This document shows positions 1-7,652 of a stretch of DNA of 12,172 bases, piece by piece. Where the stretch lies: positions 1 to 12,172 of the forward strand of contig CAZMBO010000050.1 of assembly GCA_964564655.1 (NCBI GenBank). The letters run 5' to 3'. Both the position numbers and the translations under genes were made by a program. The first letter of the stretch is position 1; every line of letters starts with the position of its first letter. The notes beneath the pieces were generated by a model. That model was not told the origin of the DNA. It was given only the letters and a program-made list of their open reading frames with translations, and made no database searches. This DNA is from UBA8687 sp964564655. GTDB taxonomy: Bacteria; Nitrospinota; Nitrospinia; Nitrospinales; VA-1.

Positions 1-1
1 A

Positions 2-91
2 AGTCAAGGTAAGAAAAGGAGACGTAACCTTAAAATGGAAAAAGGTCAAAGGATAAGAAGAGTAGCTCCTTATAACGTTCTTTCTACCTAG
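2..91 (+). CDS. C-terminal tail of an unidentified basic protein (partial)
   Basis: An open frame enters from the left edge and ends at TAG 89-91, giving 29 visible residues. The tail is very basic (KKRRR near its start, then RIRR) and ends in APYNVLST. I do not recognise the family. An internal ATG at 35 would give only an 18-residue peptide, so a gene running in from upstream is more likely. Because so little is visible, the frame could be open by chance. No clear intrinsic terminator follows it before the pyr promoter. Confidence 0.4.
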   Translation, partial: SQGKKRRRNLKMEKGQRIRRVAPYNVLST

Positions 92-156
92 AATTAACTT
101 TAATAAATTTGAAATAAATTTAATGCTTAAATACTTTTATTAATTTTTTATGTTTT

Positions 157-190
157 TAAAACCCGCATTTGATTTGTATCAAAAGTTTTA
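157..190. repeat. Imperfect inverted repeat just upstream of the pyr promoter
   Basis: The outer arms TAAAAC (157-162) and GTTTTA (185-190) flank inner arms TTTGAT (168-173) and ATCAAA (178-183), with a TTGT centre. It ends 6 bases before the proposed -35 box. No T-run follows it on the + strand, so it does not look like an intrinsic terminator for the upstream gene. It could be a binding site for a dimeric DNA-binding protein, or chance symmetry in AT-rich DNA. Confidence 0.3.
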
Positions 191-196
191 GGAAGC

Positions 197-224
197 TTGA
201 CTTAAATAATATCTCTGCTAAACT
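197..224 (+). promoter_or_regulatory. Probable promoter of the pyr operon
   Basis: A -35-like TTGACT (197-202) is followed after 16 bases by TAAACT (219-224), with an extended -10 TG at 216-217. Transcription would begin around 231, just before the PyrR-binding hairpin at 240. The hairpin would then be the first structure in the transcript and the leader to pyrR about 147 bases long. The positions support each other, but the start site is inferred. Confidence 0.55.
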
Positions 225-239
225 TATTGTGTTACTTAA

Positions 240-272
240 CTCTTTTAAATAGTCCAGAGAGGCTATAAAGGG
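240..272 (+). promoter_or_regulatory. PyrR-binding RNA hairpin in the pyr leader
   Basis: AGTCCAGAGAGGCT at 251-264 matches the PyrR recognition consensus ARUCCNGNGAGGYU at every position. The fold has the family form. The upper stem pairs 249-254 with 261-266 (including one U-G pair) and closes a CAGAGA hexaloop. There is a 5'-side bulge TAA (246-248). The lower stem pairs CTCTTT (240-245) with AAAGGG (267-272). In known systems PyrR with UMP or UTP binds and stabilises this hairpin. Here the 3' arm AAAGGG is also the only ribosome-site-like sequence for the leader ORF starting at 280, so PyrR binding should hide it. Confidence 0.9.
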
Positions 273-279
273 AAAAATC

Positions 280-381
280 ATGGATTTTGAAAGTACACAT
301 CTACCTTCTATCTGGTCACTACCGACCTTTAGGAGGTTTTTTTTTGACCCCATTTATCCCCACCTACCCCTTTCAAAATGA
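280..381 (+). CDS. pyr leader peptide (33 aa, predicted)
   Basis: This short ORF runs from ATG 280 to TGA 379-381. AAAGGG lies 7 bases before the start and is the 3' arm of the PyrR hairpin. The ORF reads straight through the intrinsic terminator at 303-345: the T9 tract is read as three Phe codons after Arg-Arg. Its stop overlaps the pyrR ATG as ATGA. A ribosome translating it would keep the terminator from folding and then be placed on the pyrR start, which has no Shine-Dalgarno of its own. The C-terminal part is Pro-rich (PIYPHLPLSK) and is encoded by a stretch without any G from 347 to 379. The peptide itself probably has no function beyond being translated. It is predicted only from layout, since so short an ORF has no family support. 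Confidence 0.65.
   Translation: MDFESTHLPSIWSLPTFRRFFFDPIYPHLPLSK
303..345 (+). terminator. Intrinsic terminator (attenuator) in the pyr leader
   Basis: ACCTTCTA (303-310) pairs with TAGGAGGT (330-337), eight base pairs including one U-G. An inner stem GGTC/GACC (314-317 with 324-327) closes a six-base loop. Nine T residues follow directly (337-345, the first shared with the stem). It lies between the PyrR hairpin and pyrR and inside the leader peptide ORF, as expected for an attenuator that is open only when a ribosome or an alternative RNA fold disrupts it. The 3' arm contains AGGAGG, but this is 41 bases from the pyrR ATG and too far to serve it. Confidence 0.8.
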
Positions 382-914
382 GCTCTATTTTATTAAATGA
401 AAAGGATATTGCCCGGGCTATAAGTAGAATTTCGCATGAAATCCTTGAGCGAAATAAGGGCGCCGAAAATATCGCATTGATAGGAATCCGCACTCGCGGG
501 GTTACTGTTTCCAATCGCCTCAAACAAAAAATAACTGACATAGAAAACGCGGATGTGGCCACCGGAGCCTTGGATATCACGCTTTATAGGGACGATGTTG
601 GAACGGGTCTACAAAAACCACAGCTTAAAAAAACCGAAATTACGTTTGCCTTGGAAGGAAAACATGTGGTTCTTTGTGATGACGTATTATTTACAGGAAG
701 GACCATTCGTGCTGCGATTGACGCTTTGATGGATTTTGGCCGACCAGCATCCGTACAACTAGCAGTTTTGATAGATCGGGGACACCGGGAACTACCCATT
801 AGACCCGATTATGTCGGAAAAAATATCCCAACCCCCAAGTCAAAGCGTGTCCAGGTACATTTAAAAGAAATTGATGAGGAGGATAAGGTAATTATACAGG
901 AGCCTGTAAAATGA
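378..914 (+). CDS. pyrR: PyrR, pyr operon RNA-binding attenuation regulator / uracil phosphoribosyltransferase
   Basis: This 178-residue protein has the usual PyrR length and fold (type I phosphoribosyltransferase). The PRPP-binding motif VVLCDDVLFTGRTI is at residues 97-110. The PyrR hallmark DRGHRELPIRPDYVGKNIPT is at 133-152. The N-terminal SRISHEILERNKG (16-28) corresponds to the conserved basic RNA-contact region. PyrR proteins bind pyr leader RNA when loaded with UMP or UTP, and many also convert uracil and PRPP to UMP. The matching RNA site lies 106 bases upstream, so autoregulation is expected. The ATG at 378 gives the family N-terminus, and an in-frame TGA at 345 rules out a longer form. 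No Shine-Dalgarno precedes it. The leader peptide stop overlaps its ATG, so coupled translation is likely. Its stop overlaps the pyrB start as ATGA. Confidence 0.96.
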   Translation: MSSILLNEKDIARAISRISHEILERNKGAENIALIGIRTRGVTVSNRLKQKITDIENADVATGALDITLYRDDVGTGLQKPQLKKTEITFALEGKHVVLCDDVLFTGRTIRAAIDALMDFGRPASVQLAVLIDRGHRELPIRPDYVGKNIPTPKSKRVQVHLKEIDEEDKVIIQEPVK

Positions 915-1858
915 CCGAGACAGCCACTCTAAGCCAACAAAATATAATTGCGACGAAAGACCTTGACGCAAATGATATAGAGACAATCCTGGATACTGCA
1001 GATTCTTTTAAGGAAATTTCTACACGAGCTATCAAGAAAGTACCTACTCTCAGAGGTCGGACCATAATAAACCTATTCTTTGAACCCAGTACTCGCACCC
1101 GAACCTCATTCGAAATCGCAGGAAAAAGATTGAGCGCTGATGTAGTCAATATTTCCGGTGCTGGAAGTAGCGCAGTCAAAGGCGAAAGCCTAATCGATAC
1201 GGCCAAAAATCTTGAGGCAATGAGCCCCGACATTCTTGTTGTTAGGCATAATTGTTCCGGGGCACCTTCTCTTATTTCTGAATTTGTAAACTGTCCAGTC
1301 ATTAATGCGGGTGATGGAATGCACGAGCATCCCAGCCAGTCATTTCTCGATTTACTTACAATTCGCGAGCATAAAGGAACTTTAAAAGGTTTAAAGGTTG
1401 CCATTGTGGGTGACATAGCTCACAGCCGAGTTGCAAGATCTAATATTCAAGCAATGCAAACAATGGGAATGAAGGTAAAAGTCGTTGCCCCACCTACCCT
1501 AATCCCTGTTGGAATAGAAAAAATGGGGGTCGATGTTTGCTATGACTTAGGCCAAGGAATTAAAGATGCGGATGTAATAATGATTCTTAGAATTCAACTT
1601 GAAAGGCAAAATCAAGGTCTCTTATCAAGTTTAAGAGAGTATTCGAACTACTTTTGTCTCACGACAAATCATTTGTCCAATGTTAGCGATGAGACTTTAA
1701 TTATTCATCCAGGACCTGTGAACCGTGGTGTTGAGATTTCATTAGAGGTATTGGAAGGACCTCGCTCCCTGATCTTGAATCAAGTAACCAATGGAGTCGC
1801 GGTAAGGATGGCTCTTTTCTATCTACTTTTAGGTGAGAGTGATGCGAACCCTAATTAA
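911..1858 (+). CDS. pyrB: Aspartate carbamoyltransferase catalytic subunit
   Basis: The enzyme joins carbamoyl phosphate and aspartate to form N-carbamoyl-aspartate, the committed step of pyrimidine synthesis, in the cytoplasm. The 315-residue chain has the carbamoyl-phosphate loop STRTRTSFE (60-68), the catalytic Lys of AVKGES (K90), HEHPSQSFLDLLTI (138-151), GDIAHSRVARSN (167-178) and the aspartate-binding HPGPVNRG (266-273). All the expected active-site elements are present. The start is supported by AGGAG at 898-902, eight bases upstream, and by the 4-base overlap with pyrR. No pyrI regulatory subunit gene is present, so control is probably by expression rather than by nucleotide allostery of a PyrBI complex. 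In several bacteria the catalytic trimer associates with PyrC. The 17 bp overlap with pyrC would favour matched synthesis, but a complex is only inferred. Confidence 0.97.
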   Translation: MTETATLSQQNIIATKDLDANDIETILDTADSFKEISTRAIKKVPTLRGRTIINLFFEPSTRTRTSFEIAGKRLSADVVNISGAGSSAVKGESLIDTAKNLEAMSPDILVVRHNCSGAPSLISEFVNCPVINAGDGMHEHPSQSFLDLLTIREHKGTLKGLKVAIVGDIAHSRVARSNIQAMQTMGMKVKVVAPPTLIPVGIEKMGVDVCYDLGQGIKDADVIMILRIQLERQNQGLLSSLREYSNYFCLTTNHLSNVSDETLIIHPGPVNRGVEISLEVLEGPRSLILNQVTNGVAVRMALFYLLLGESDANPN

Positions 1859-3125
1859 AAACGGTCATCTTATCGACCCAGCTAATAAAAAAAGTGGCAA
1901 ATTTGATTTGCTCATCAATAAAGGAAAAATTGAAGCCGTAGAGCCCACGGGAAAATTAAAAGATATAGCAGATTTGAAAATTATAGATGCCCAGGGAGCT
2001 ATTGTAGCACCGGGGTTTTGTGATATGCATGTCCATTTCAGGGAACCGGGTCATGAGTATAAAGAAACTATAAAAACAGGTAGCGAGTCAGCTGCTGCTG
2101 GAGGATTTACTACCGTAGCCGTAATGCCAAACACCTCTCCCGTAAATGATAATCGCTCCGTCACAGATTTTATTTTAACTCAGGCAAAAGAAACTTCTAA
2201 CATCAATATATTGCCCATAGGAGCTATCACCAAAGGGTTAAAAGGTGAGGCACTTTCGGATATGGGAGAACTTAAAGAAGCAGGTTGTATAGGTTATTCC
2301 GATGATGGCAGGCCAGTCAGTGATAGTGAAATAATGCGCCGCGCTTTAGAATATAGCAAAATGTTTGATTTGCCATGTATTCAACACAGCGAAGTCCTTG
2401 AATTGACTCAAGGGGGTAGCATGAATGAGGGAGTGGTCTCTACAGAACTCGGGCTAAAAGGGATGCCTACAGAAGCCGAAGATATAATGGTCCATAGAGA
2501 TATATCCCTTCTACCAAAAACTGGTGGCAGGCTCCATGTTGCGCATATCAGCAGTGGAGGCTCGGTTGATCTTGTGAGACAAGCGAAGAAAAAGGGATTG
2601 CCTGTTACCTGTGAAGTCGCACCACATCATTTCACCCTGACCCATGAAGAATGCAGGGGCTACAATACTAACGCAAAAATGAGCCCACCTTTAAGAACCG
2701 ATTCAGATTTGGAGTTGATCCAAGAAGGCATGCGTGACGGAACTATTGATATCATAGCAACAGATCATGCTCCACACGATCTTGTTGATAAACAGGTTGA
2801 ATTCAGCAAAGCCTGTTTCGGTATCGTTGGACTGGAAACCGCGCTTCCATTAACTTTAAAAATGGTTGATAAAAAAATCATTTCACTTGAGAAGGCTATT
2901 GATATGCTAACGTTTCAACCCAATCGCATTTTTGGACTGGATAAAGGAACATTGGGGGTCGGTAAAGCTGCAGACATTACCTTGTTTAACGATAAAGAGG
3001 AATATTCTATTAATCCTAGTAACTTCAAATCTCGTAGCAAGAACTCTCCTTATGAAGGTTGGAAAGTGAGAGGAAAAATCCTTCATACTCTTGTTAATGG
3101 TAAAACAGTATTCAAATCTAATTAA
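1842..3125 (+). CDS. pyrC: Dihydroorotase, class I (catalytically complete)
   Basis: This zinc amidohydrolase cyclises N-carbamoyl-aspartate to dihydroorotate. Numbering from ATG 1842 (427 residues), the metal site looks complete: H63 and H65 in DMHVHFREPG, D154 in GYSDDGRPVS, H182 in IQHSE, H235 in HVAHIS, and the catalytic D308 in ATDHAPH. MPNTSPV (95-101) matches the substrate-binding segment. It is therefore an active enzyme and not the inactive PyrC' form that accompanies some ATCases. The frame is also open from GTG 1833. I chose ATG 1842 because AGGTGA (1831-1836) sits five bases before it and the protein then begins MRTLIKNG, as in relatives. It overlaps pyrB by 17 bp. The C-terminal YEGWKVRGKILHTLVNGK is typical of the family. 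Confidence 0.95.
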   Translation: MRTLIKNGHLIDPANKKSGKFDLLINKGKIEAVEPTGKLKDIADLKIIDAQGAIVAPGFCDMHVHFREPGHEYKETIKTGSESAAAGGFTTVAVMPNTSPVNDNRSVTDFILTQAKETSNINILPIGAITKGLKGEALSDMGELKEAGCIGYSDDGRPVSDSEIMRRALEYSKMFDLPCIQHSEVLELTQGGSMNEGVVSTELGLKGMPTEAEDIMVHRDISLLPKTGGRLHVAHISSGGSVDLVRQAKKKGLPVTCEVAPHHFTLTHEECRGYNTNAKMSPPLRTDSDLELIQEGMRDGTIDIIATDHAPHDLVDKQVEFSKACFGIVGLETALPLTLKMVDKKIISLEKAIDMLTFQPNRIFGLDKGTLGVGKAADITLFNDKEEYSINPSNFKSRSKNSPYEGWKVRGKILHTLVNGKTVFKSN

Positions 3126-3160
3126 CCTCAATACTATTTTTTCTAAGTACAGTAATTAAT

Positions 3161-4277
3161 ATGAAAGCCGTTTTAGCCCTTGCCGATGGGAAAGTTTTTG
3201 AAGGCGAACATTTTGGTGCAGAAAATGAAGTGGAAGCCGAAATAGTTTTTAACACAAGCATGTCGGGTTACCAAGAAATCATCACAGACCCGTCTTATTG
3301 TGGGCAAATGGTAGTTATGACCTACCCTTTAATCGGAAACTATGGAATTAATCCAGAGGATTTTGAATCAGACCGCCCCTATTTATCGGGGTTTATAATT
3401 AAAGAATTAAGCAGAGTTCAAAGTAATTGGCGGTCACGAGGAAATTTGGAAGATTTTTTAAAAAAAAATAATGTGTTCGGTATTCAAGGTATAGATACCC
3501 GCGCATTGACCCGCAGAATACGAGATAAAGGGGCACAACAAGCTGTCCTTTCAATAAATACGACAGACACTCAAAAATTGGTTGAAAAAGCCCGTAATTC
3601 TCCTGGTTTAATAGGCCGTGACTTAGTCAAGGAAGTATCCTGCCGCAAGGCCTATGAATGGAATGAAAGTGAATGGGTTATCCAAAAAGGCCAGACCAAA
3701 TTAGAAACTACCAAAGATCGTCCTCACAGGGTATTGGTCTATGATTTTGGTGTTAAGAGAAATATATTAAGAAAACTAACCCGCACCGGTTGCAAAGTAA
3801 AAGTATTCCCTGCCTCAACTTCCGCCGATGAAGCGCTTGCAACAAACCCCGATGGAATTTTTCTTTCAAATGGCCCGGGAGACCCTGCTGCAGTTCCTTA
3901 TGCGATAGAAAATGTTAAAGCCCTTTTGGGAAGGGTACCAATATTTGGAATTTGCTTAGGCCACCAAATATTAAGTTTGGCGCTAAATGGTAGTACTTAT
4001 AAGTTAAGATTTGGACACCATGGAGGCAATCAGCCTGTCCTTGATGCCAATTCGGGCAAAGTTGAAATAACATCCCAAAATCATGGTTTTGCGGTAAAGG
4101 AAAATTCTTTAATGAAGGATGTTGATATTACACATTTAAATTTGAATGACAATACAGTGGAAGGTATTAAACATAAAACTTTTCCTATTTTTTCAGTCCA
4201 ATATCATCCTGAAGCATCTCCTGGCCCCCATGACTCGGATTATTTATTCAATAAATTTGTAAGTCTCATGGAAACAG
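3161..4277 (+). CDS. carA: Carbamoyl-phosphate synthetase small (glutaminase) subunit, 3' end lost in assembly gap
   Basis: CarA hydrolyses glutamine and passes ammonia through a tunnel to CarB. The N-terminal CarA domain is at about 1-150 (NTSMSGYQEIITDPSY at 31-46). The class I amidotransferase domain is at about 190-370, with nucleophile C265 in GICLGHQ and H349/E351 in QYHPEASPGP completing the triad. KLRFGHHGGNQPV (281-293) is also typical. 372 residues are visible before the run of Ns, and family members are roughly 360-390 long, so only a few C-terminal residues should be missing. If the gap were truly 100 bases, the frame would end at TAA 4382-4384 touching the carB ATG, but the gap length is probably nominal. 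No Shine-Dalgarno is visible before the ATG, which lies 35 bases after pyrC. Confidence 0.95.
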
Positions 4278-4377
4278 NNNNNNNNNNNNNNNNNNNNNNN
4301 NNNNNNNNNNNNNNNNNNNNNNNNNNNNNNNNNNNNNNNNNNNNNNNNNNNNNNNNNNNNNNNNNNNNNNNNNNNNN
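4278..4377. other. Assembly gap of exactly 100 Ns
   Basis: One hundred undetermined bases separate the visible end of carA from the carB start. A round number of 100 is the usual placeholder for a scaffold join of unknown length. The true distance could be shorter or longer. The carA stop, any carB ribosome site, and possibly extra sequence are hidden here. Confidence 0.98.
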
Positions 4378-4383
4378 AAATTA

Positions 4384-7300
4384 ATGCCTAAACGATCTGA
4401 CATAAAAAAAATTCTTCTCATTGGATCCGGGCCCATCATCATTGGTCAGGCTTGTGAATTTGATTATTCTGGCACCCAAGCATGTAAATCCTTAAAGGAA
4501 GAAGGGTATGAGGTGGTGCTTGTGAATAGTAATCCAGCTACCATAATGACAGACCCAGAATTTGCGGATCGGACTTATATTGAGCCAGTCACACCTGAAG
4601 TCGTGGAAAAAATAATAAAAAGGGACAGACCAGATGCCCTCCTACCCACCATGGGTGGACAAACGGCTTTGAACACTGCCCTTGCTGTTTCGGAACAAGG
4701 GGTTCTAGAAAAATATAACGTCGAATTAATTGGGGCAAGGGTCGAATCTATCAAAAAAGCAGAAGATAGAAACCTATTTAAAGAAGCTATGATTCGTATA
4801 GGGCAAAAAGTTCCACCTAGCGGTCAGGCAGCAACATTAGATGAAGCGTGGAATATTGCTAAAGAAACTGGATTCCCAGCAATCATCCGACCCTCATTTA
4901 CCCTTGGTGGAACAGGAGGCAGTATTGCTTATACCAAAGAAGAGTTTGTTCCTCTCGTTGAACATGCCCTGACATCCAGCCCCATTCATCAGGCTCTTAT
5001 CGAAAAGTCTCTTTTGGGATGGAAAGAATATGAACTGGAAGTAATGCGCGATTTAAATGACAATGTTGTTATCATTTGTTCCATAGAAAATTTTGATCCT
5101 ATGGGAATTCATACAGGTGACAGTATTACAGTAGCTCCAGCTCAAACCCTTTCAGACAAAGAATATCAAATCATGCGTAATGCAGCGATTGATATCATTC
5201 GGGAAATAGGAGTTGATACCGGTGGCTCAAACATTCAGTTTGCCACCAACCCTAAAACGGGAGATATGATTGTAATAGAAATGAACCCTCGTGTTTCTCG
5301 TAGCTCTGCTTTAGCATCTAAGGCCACAGGTTTCCCGATAGCTAAAATAGCTGCTAAATTAGCAGTTGGATATTCGCTGAATGAAATTCGAAACGATATT
5401 ACTCGAGTGACACCGGCTTCTTTTGAGCCAACCCTTGATTATTGCGTTGTAAAAATCCCTCGGTTTACCTTTGAAAAATTCCAGCAAACAGAACCTATCT
5501 TGACCACGCAAATGAAATCTGTTGGAGAAGTAATGTCTATTGGTAGAACATTTAATGAGGCCTTACAAAAGTCCATTCGATCTATGGAAATTGGAAGTTA
5601 TGGTTTTGAAGAAAATTTTCACTTTAAATTAAATAACTCGGATTTATCAGTTCAAGCGCAAAAAGAAAAACTAATTGAAGCACTATCTATTCCTTTTTCT
5701 GATCGGCTATGGCAGGTTGTAGCAGCATTGCGTCGTGGGATTTCTATTCAAGAAGTTAATCGGCTTACGGGTATAGATCTTTGGTTCCTTGATAATCTGT
5801 TAAAATTGACTGAATTTGAGGATGAATTGAAAAGTTTTAACTCTCTGGATCAGATAGAAAAACAGATTTTATTAAAAGCAAAACAATATGGTTTTTCAGA
5901 TAAATACCTAGCCGAAATTCTAAACTCCTCTGAAGAAAATGTACGAGAAAAACGGTATAAGCATGGCCTAATCCCCGTTTATAAAAGAGTAGATACATGC
6001 GGCGCTGAATTCGAAGCATTTACTCCATATCTCTACTCTACCTATGAAGAAGAATGTGAAGCTAATCCCATTGAAAAGAAAAAAATAATAATTTTAGGAG
6101 GTGGGCCTAACCGAATTGGCCAAGGAATTGAGTTTGATTATTGTTGTGTGCACGCTTCATTTGCTCTCAAAGAAGATGGTTTCGAAACAATTATGGTTAA
6201 CTGTAATCCAGAAACCGTTAGTACCGACTACGATACCTCAGACAGATTATATTTTGAACCTGTAACACTAGAGGACGTTCTACATATTATACGAATAGAG
6301 AAACCGACAGGAATTATCGTTCAATTGGGGGGACAAACACCACTAAAACTAGCGTTATCTCTTTTAGAAGCAGGTGCACCCATTATCGGAACAAGCCCGA
6401 AGGATATTGACAGAGCTGAAAACAGAGAACTTTTCAAAGGTGTTCTGGATAAACTTGGGCTTAAACAACCTATTAATGGTACGGCCACTTCTTATAGCGA
6501 AGCCAAACAAATTGCGGCTAATATTGGTTATCCCGTTGTTGTACGACCTTCATATGTTTTGGGTGGACGAGCCATGGAAATAGTATATAACCAGCATCGT
6601 CTTGAACATTATATGCAGCATGCAGTCAAGGCATCACCTGAACATCCTGTCCTGATTGATGATTTTCTAGAGGACGCGACAGAAATAGATGTTGATGCAT
6701 TATCAGATGGTAACGATGTAGTTATTGGTGGGGTAATGGAGCATATTGAAGAGGCTGGTATTCATTCAGGCGATAGCGCTTGCTCTCTCCCAGCATTTTC
6801 TCTTCCACCTGAAACTCTCAATCAAATAAAAGAACAAACTATTGCTCTTGCAAAAGAGCTCAATGTAATAGGTCTAATCAATATCCAATTTGCTGTACAG
6901 AATGGCGAGGTTTATATTATCGAAGTAAACCCGCGGGCCTCTCGCACCATTCCATTTGTAAGTAAATCAATCGGTGTTCCTCTCGCAAAGATCGCCGCAC
7001 GTATTATGGCGGGTAAAACCTTAAAAGAGATCGGATTCACGCAGGAGATTAGACCTAACCATCTCGCAGTAAAGGAATCAGTTTTCCCATTTAATAAATT
7101 TACAGATGTAGATGTTCTCCTTGGTCCAGAAATGAAATCAACTGGAGAAGTTATGGGAATTGATAAAACCTTTGGTCGTGCATTTGCCAAATCACAACTA
7201 GCAACTGGTATTAAACTTCCCAAACAAGGAACTACTTTTATAAGTGTTAAGGATTCAGACAAACCCAAATCTGTAGAAATTGCTCAGGGGTTACAGGAAA

Positions 7301-7623
7301 TGGGTTATCAGATTGTCGCAACCAAAGGAACAGCAGACTACCTAAAAACAAATGGAGTTGATGTAGAGCTAATAAAAAAAGTTAAAGATGGCTCCCCTCA
7401 TTGCGTTGAAGCGATCGAATCGGGGAGGATTAATTTGGTTATAAATACAACTTTTGGGGAGCAAGCAATTGAAGATTCTTTTTCCATAAGAAGAAGTTCC
7501 TTGAACAAAAATTTGCCCTATTGCACAACAATTGCCGGTGCATCTGCGTTAGTGGGAGGACTGAAAGCCCTCAAAGAAGAAGATCTAGGTATAACTACCA
7601 TCCAAGAATATAATAACTTGTAG
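4384..7623 (+). CDS. carB: Carbamoyl-phosphate synthetase large subunit
   Basis: CarB makes carbamoyl phosphate from bicarbonate, two ATP and CarA-derived ammonia, feeding both pyrimidine and arginine synthesis. At 1079 residues it matches the E. coli length (1073), and its first half follows E. coli numbering: R129, R169, E299, N301 and R303 (IEMNPRVSR) are all present. The layout is ATP-grasp carboxyphosphate half (about 1-400), oligomerisation region (about 400-555), ATP-grasp carbamoyl-phosphate half (about 565-940; GGGPNRIGQGIEFDY at its start, EVNPRASR near 847-854), and a C-terminal MGS-like allosteric domain (about 950-1079, with ATKGTA, IKKVKDG and INTTFG). The two halves are the family's known internal duplication. 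The allosteric domain retains the Lys and Thr positions that bind UMP/IMP in E. coli, so UMP inhibition is plausible. The start lies six bases after the gap. Confidence 0.97.
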   Translation: MPKRSDIKKILLIGSGPIIIGQACEFDYSGTQACKSLKEEGYEVVLVNSNPATIMTDPEFADRTYIEPVTPEVVEKIIKRDRPDALLPTMGGQTALNTALAVSEQGVLEKYNVELIGARVESIKKAEDRNLFKEAMIRIGQKVPPSGQAATLDEAWNIAKETGFPAIIRPSFTLGGTGGSIAYTKEEFVPLVEHALTSSPIHQALIEKSLLGWKEYELEVMRDLNDNVVIICSIENFDPMGIHTGDSITVAPAQTLSDKEYQIMRNAAIDIIREIGVDTGGSNIQFATNPKTGDMIVIEMNPRVSRSSALASKATGFPIAKIAAKLAVGYSLNEIRNDITRVTPASFEPTLDYCVVKIPRFTFEKFQQTEPILTTQMKSVGEVMSIGRTFNEALQKSIRSMEIGSYGFEENFHFKLNNSDLSVQAQKEKLIEALSIPFSDRLWQVVAALRRGISIQEVNRLTGIDLWFLDNLLKLTEFEDELKSFNSLDQIEKQILLKAKQYGFSDKYLAEILNSSEENVREKRYKHGLIPVYKRVDTCGAEFEAFTPYLYSTYEEECEANPIEKKKIIILGGGPNRIGQGIEFDYCCVHASFALKEDGFETIMVNCNPETVSTDYDTSDRLYFEPVTLEDVLHIIRIEKPTGIIVQLGGQTPLKLALSLLEAGAPIIGTSPKDIDRAENRELFKGVLDKLGLKQPINGTATSYSEAKQIAANIGYPVVVRPSYVLGGRAMEIVYNQHRLEHYMQHAVKASPEHPVLIDDFLEDATEIDVDALSDGNDVVIGGVMEHIEEAGIHSGDSACSLPAFSLPPETLNQIKEQTIALAKELNVIGLINIQFAVQNGEVYIIEVNPRASRTIPFVSKSIGVPLAKIAARIMAGKTLKEIGFTQEIRPNHLAVKESVFPFNKFTDVDVLLGPEMKSTGEVMGIDKTFGRAFAKSQLATGIKLPKQGTTFISVKDSDKPKSVEIAQGLQEMGYQIVATKGTADYLKTNGVDVELIKKVKDGSPHCVEAIESGRINLVINTTFGEQAIEDSFSIRRSSLNKNLPYCTTIAGASALVGGLKALKEEDLGITTIQEYNNL

Positions 7624-7652
7624 GTTTAGGTATTTATTTGATTAGAAGAAAG

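Noticed and set aside
331..400. AGGAGG (331-336) followed by TTG 344, opening an 18-codon frame that ends at TGA 398-400 and overlaps pyrR
   Set aside because: The AGGAGG is the 3' arm of the terminator and codes for Arg-Arg in the better-supported leader ORF. A TTG start out of frame with pyrR has no other support.
1833..1841. GTG 1833 or GTG 1839 as the pyrC start
   Set aside because: ATG 1842 has AGGTGA at proper spacing and gives the family N-terminus. GTG 1833 itself overlaps that ribosome site.
6912..7268. 118-codon open frame on the - strand inside carB, and other antisense frames inside pyrR, pyrB and nth
   Set aside because: They lie within clearly coding genes, show no recognisable domains, and have no ribosome sites, so they are shadows of the coding strand.
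4384..7623. Long-range similarity between the two halves of carB as a repeat or recombination event
   Set aside because: It is the ancient internal duplication shared by all CarB proteins.
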